Assembly: GCF_027066465.1 (NCBI RefSeq)
Contig: NZ_JAMONU010000083.1
Coordinates: 1-12,259, forward strand
Source of the DNA: Thermococcus sp.
GTDB taxonomy: Archaea; Methanobacteriota_B; Thermococci; Thermococcales; Thermococcaceae
DNA: 12,259 bases
Direction: 5' to 3'
Under the pieces are notes generated by a model. That model did not search any database and was not told where the DNA came from. It saw nothing but the letters and a program-made list of their open reading frames with translations. Positions 12,116-12,259 of this stretch are shown here, one piece after another; within the stretch, counting starts at the first letter, position 1, and each line of letters starts with the position of its first letter. The position numbers and the translations under genes are program-made.

Positions 12116-12259
12116 ATGGAGCTGACTCACGTTGACGAGAAGGGCGTTAAGATGGTTGAAATCGGCCACAAGGACATTGTTTTTCGAAAAGCCGTTGCGA
12201 AAGGGAGGATTAGGCTCAAACCCGAAACAATAGAGCTCATAAAGGCAGGCAAGACAAAG
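12116..12259 (+). CDS. moaC: Molybdenum cofactor biosynthesis protein MoaC (5' part)
   Basis: Only the first 48 codons are in the window. They read MELTHVDEKGVKMVEIG, then FRKAVAKGRIRLKPETIELI, the typical MoaC N-terminus (LTH.D..G...MV.ig.K....R.A.A.g.i...pet). MoaC, with the radical-SAM enzyme MoaA, makes cyclic pyranopterin monophosphate, the first step of molybdopterin/tungstopterin synthesis; Thermococcales use it for tungsten enzymes. GGGGTG lies 5 nt before ATG 12116. The 29-nt gap after rtcB has a T5 run but no clear TATA box, so read-through from rtcB is possible. The catalytic lysines of the C-terminal part are outside the window. Confidence 0.88.
   Translation, partial: MELTHVDEKGVKMVEIGHKDIVFRKAVAKGRIRLKPETIELIKAGKTK

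Overview
The window looks like a Thermococcales chromosome, most likely Thermococcus. Reasons: RtcB, archease, PanB and a Trm4-type methyltransferase that read like Pyrococcus/Thermococcus proteins; archaeal TATA boxes about 25 nt upstream of inferred transcription starts; strong GGAGGTGA-type ribosome binding sites with GTG and ATG starts; a tRNA-Thr with an encoded CCA; and a typical archaeal VapBC pair. Assignments rest on reading motifs by eye; no database search was possible.

Layout. 1-360: four copies of a 28-nt direct repeat at 74, 74 and 89 nt spacing, CRISPR-like but irregular, with inverted repeats between copies and a terminator-like end on the + strand. 361-1070: no convincing gene; 421-600 is 53% A and 25% C on the + strand, followed by a T-rich block. 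1071-1833 (+): a promoter and three small genes, two distant paralogues sharing a YTREN motif and a 22-codon Arg/Leu-rich mini-ORF with a strong RBS. 1861-2991 (-): an archaeal AAA+/STAND-type ATPase whose promoter is covered by three 16-bp-phased direct repeats. 3057-4104 (-): a HAD phosphatase and IMPACT/YigZ operon. 4209-5024 (+): a PAP2-family membrane phosphatase, divergent from the HAD operon across a nested palindrome. 5064-5140 (+): tRNA-Thr(CGU), facing a membrane-anchored hypothetical protein at 5143-5556 (-). 5696-6556 (-): panB.

6647-9147 (+) is a tight five-gene operon: VapB antitoxin, VapC toxin, archease, Trm4/NSUN tRNA m5C methyltransferase, and a stand-alone RsmF-type PUA-like domain protein. 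Three of its four junctions overlap and the other has a 9-nt gap. 9144-10547 (-) is a polysaccharide flippase, apparently leaderless, overlapping the operon tail-to-tail. 10647-12086 (+) is rtcB, followed by the 5' end of moaC at the window edge.

The main functional theme of the right half is tRNA maturation and repair. Archease is known to assist both RtcB (RNA ligation) and the Pyrococcus Trm4 methyltransferase, and all three lie within about 5 kb, with a VapC ribonuclease toxin in the same transcript as archease. The parts most worth a second look are the repeat array with its skewed flank, the small-protein operon, the 16-bp operator repeats, and the split methyltransferase/PUA pair.
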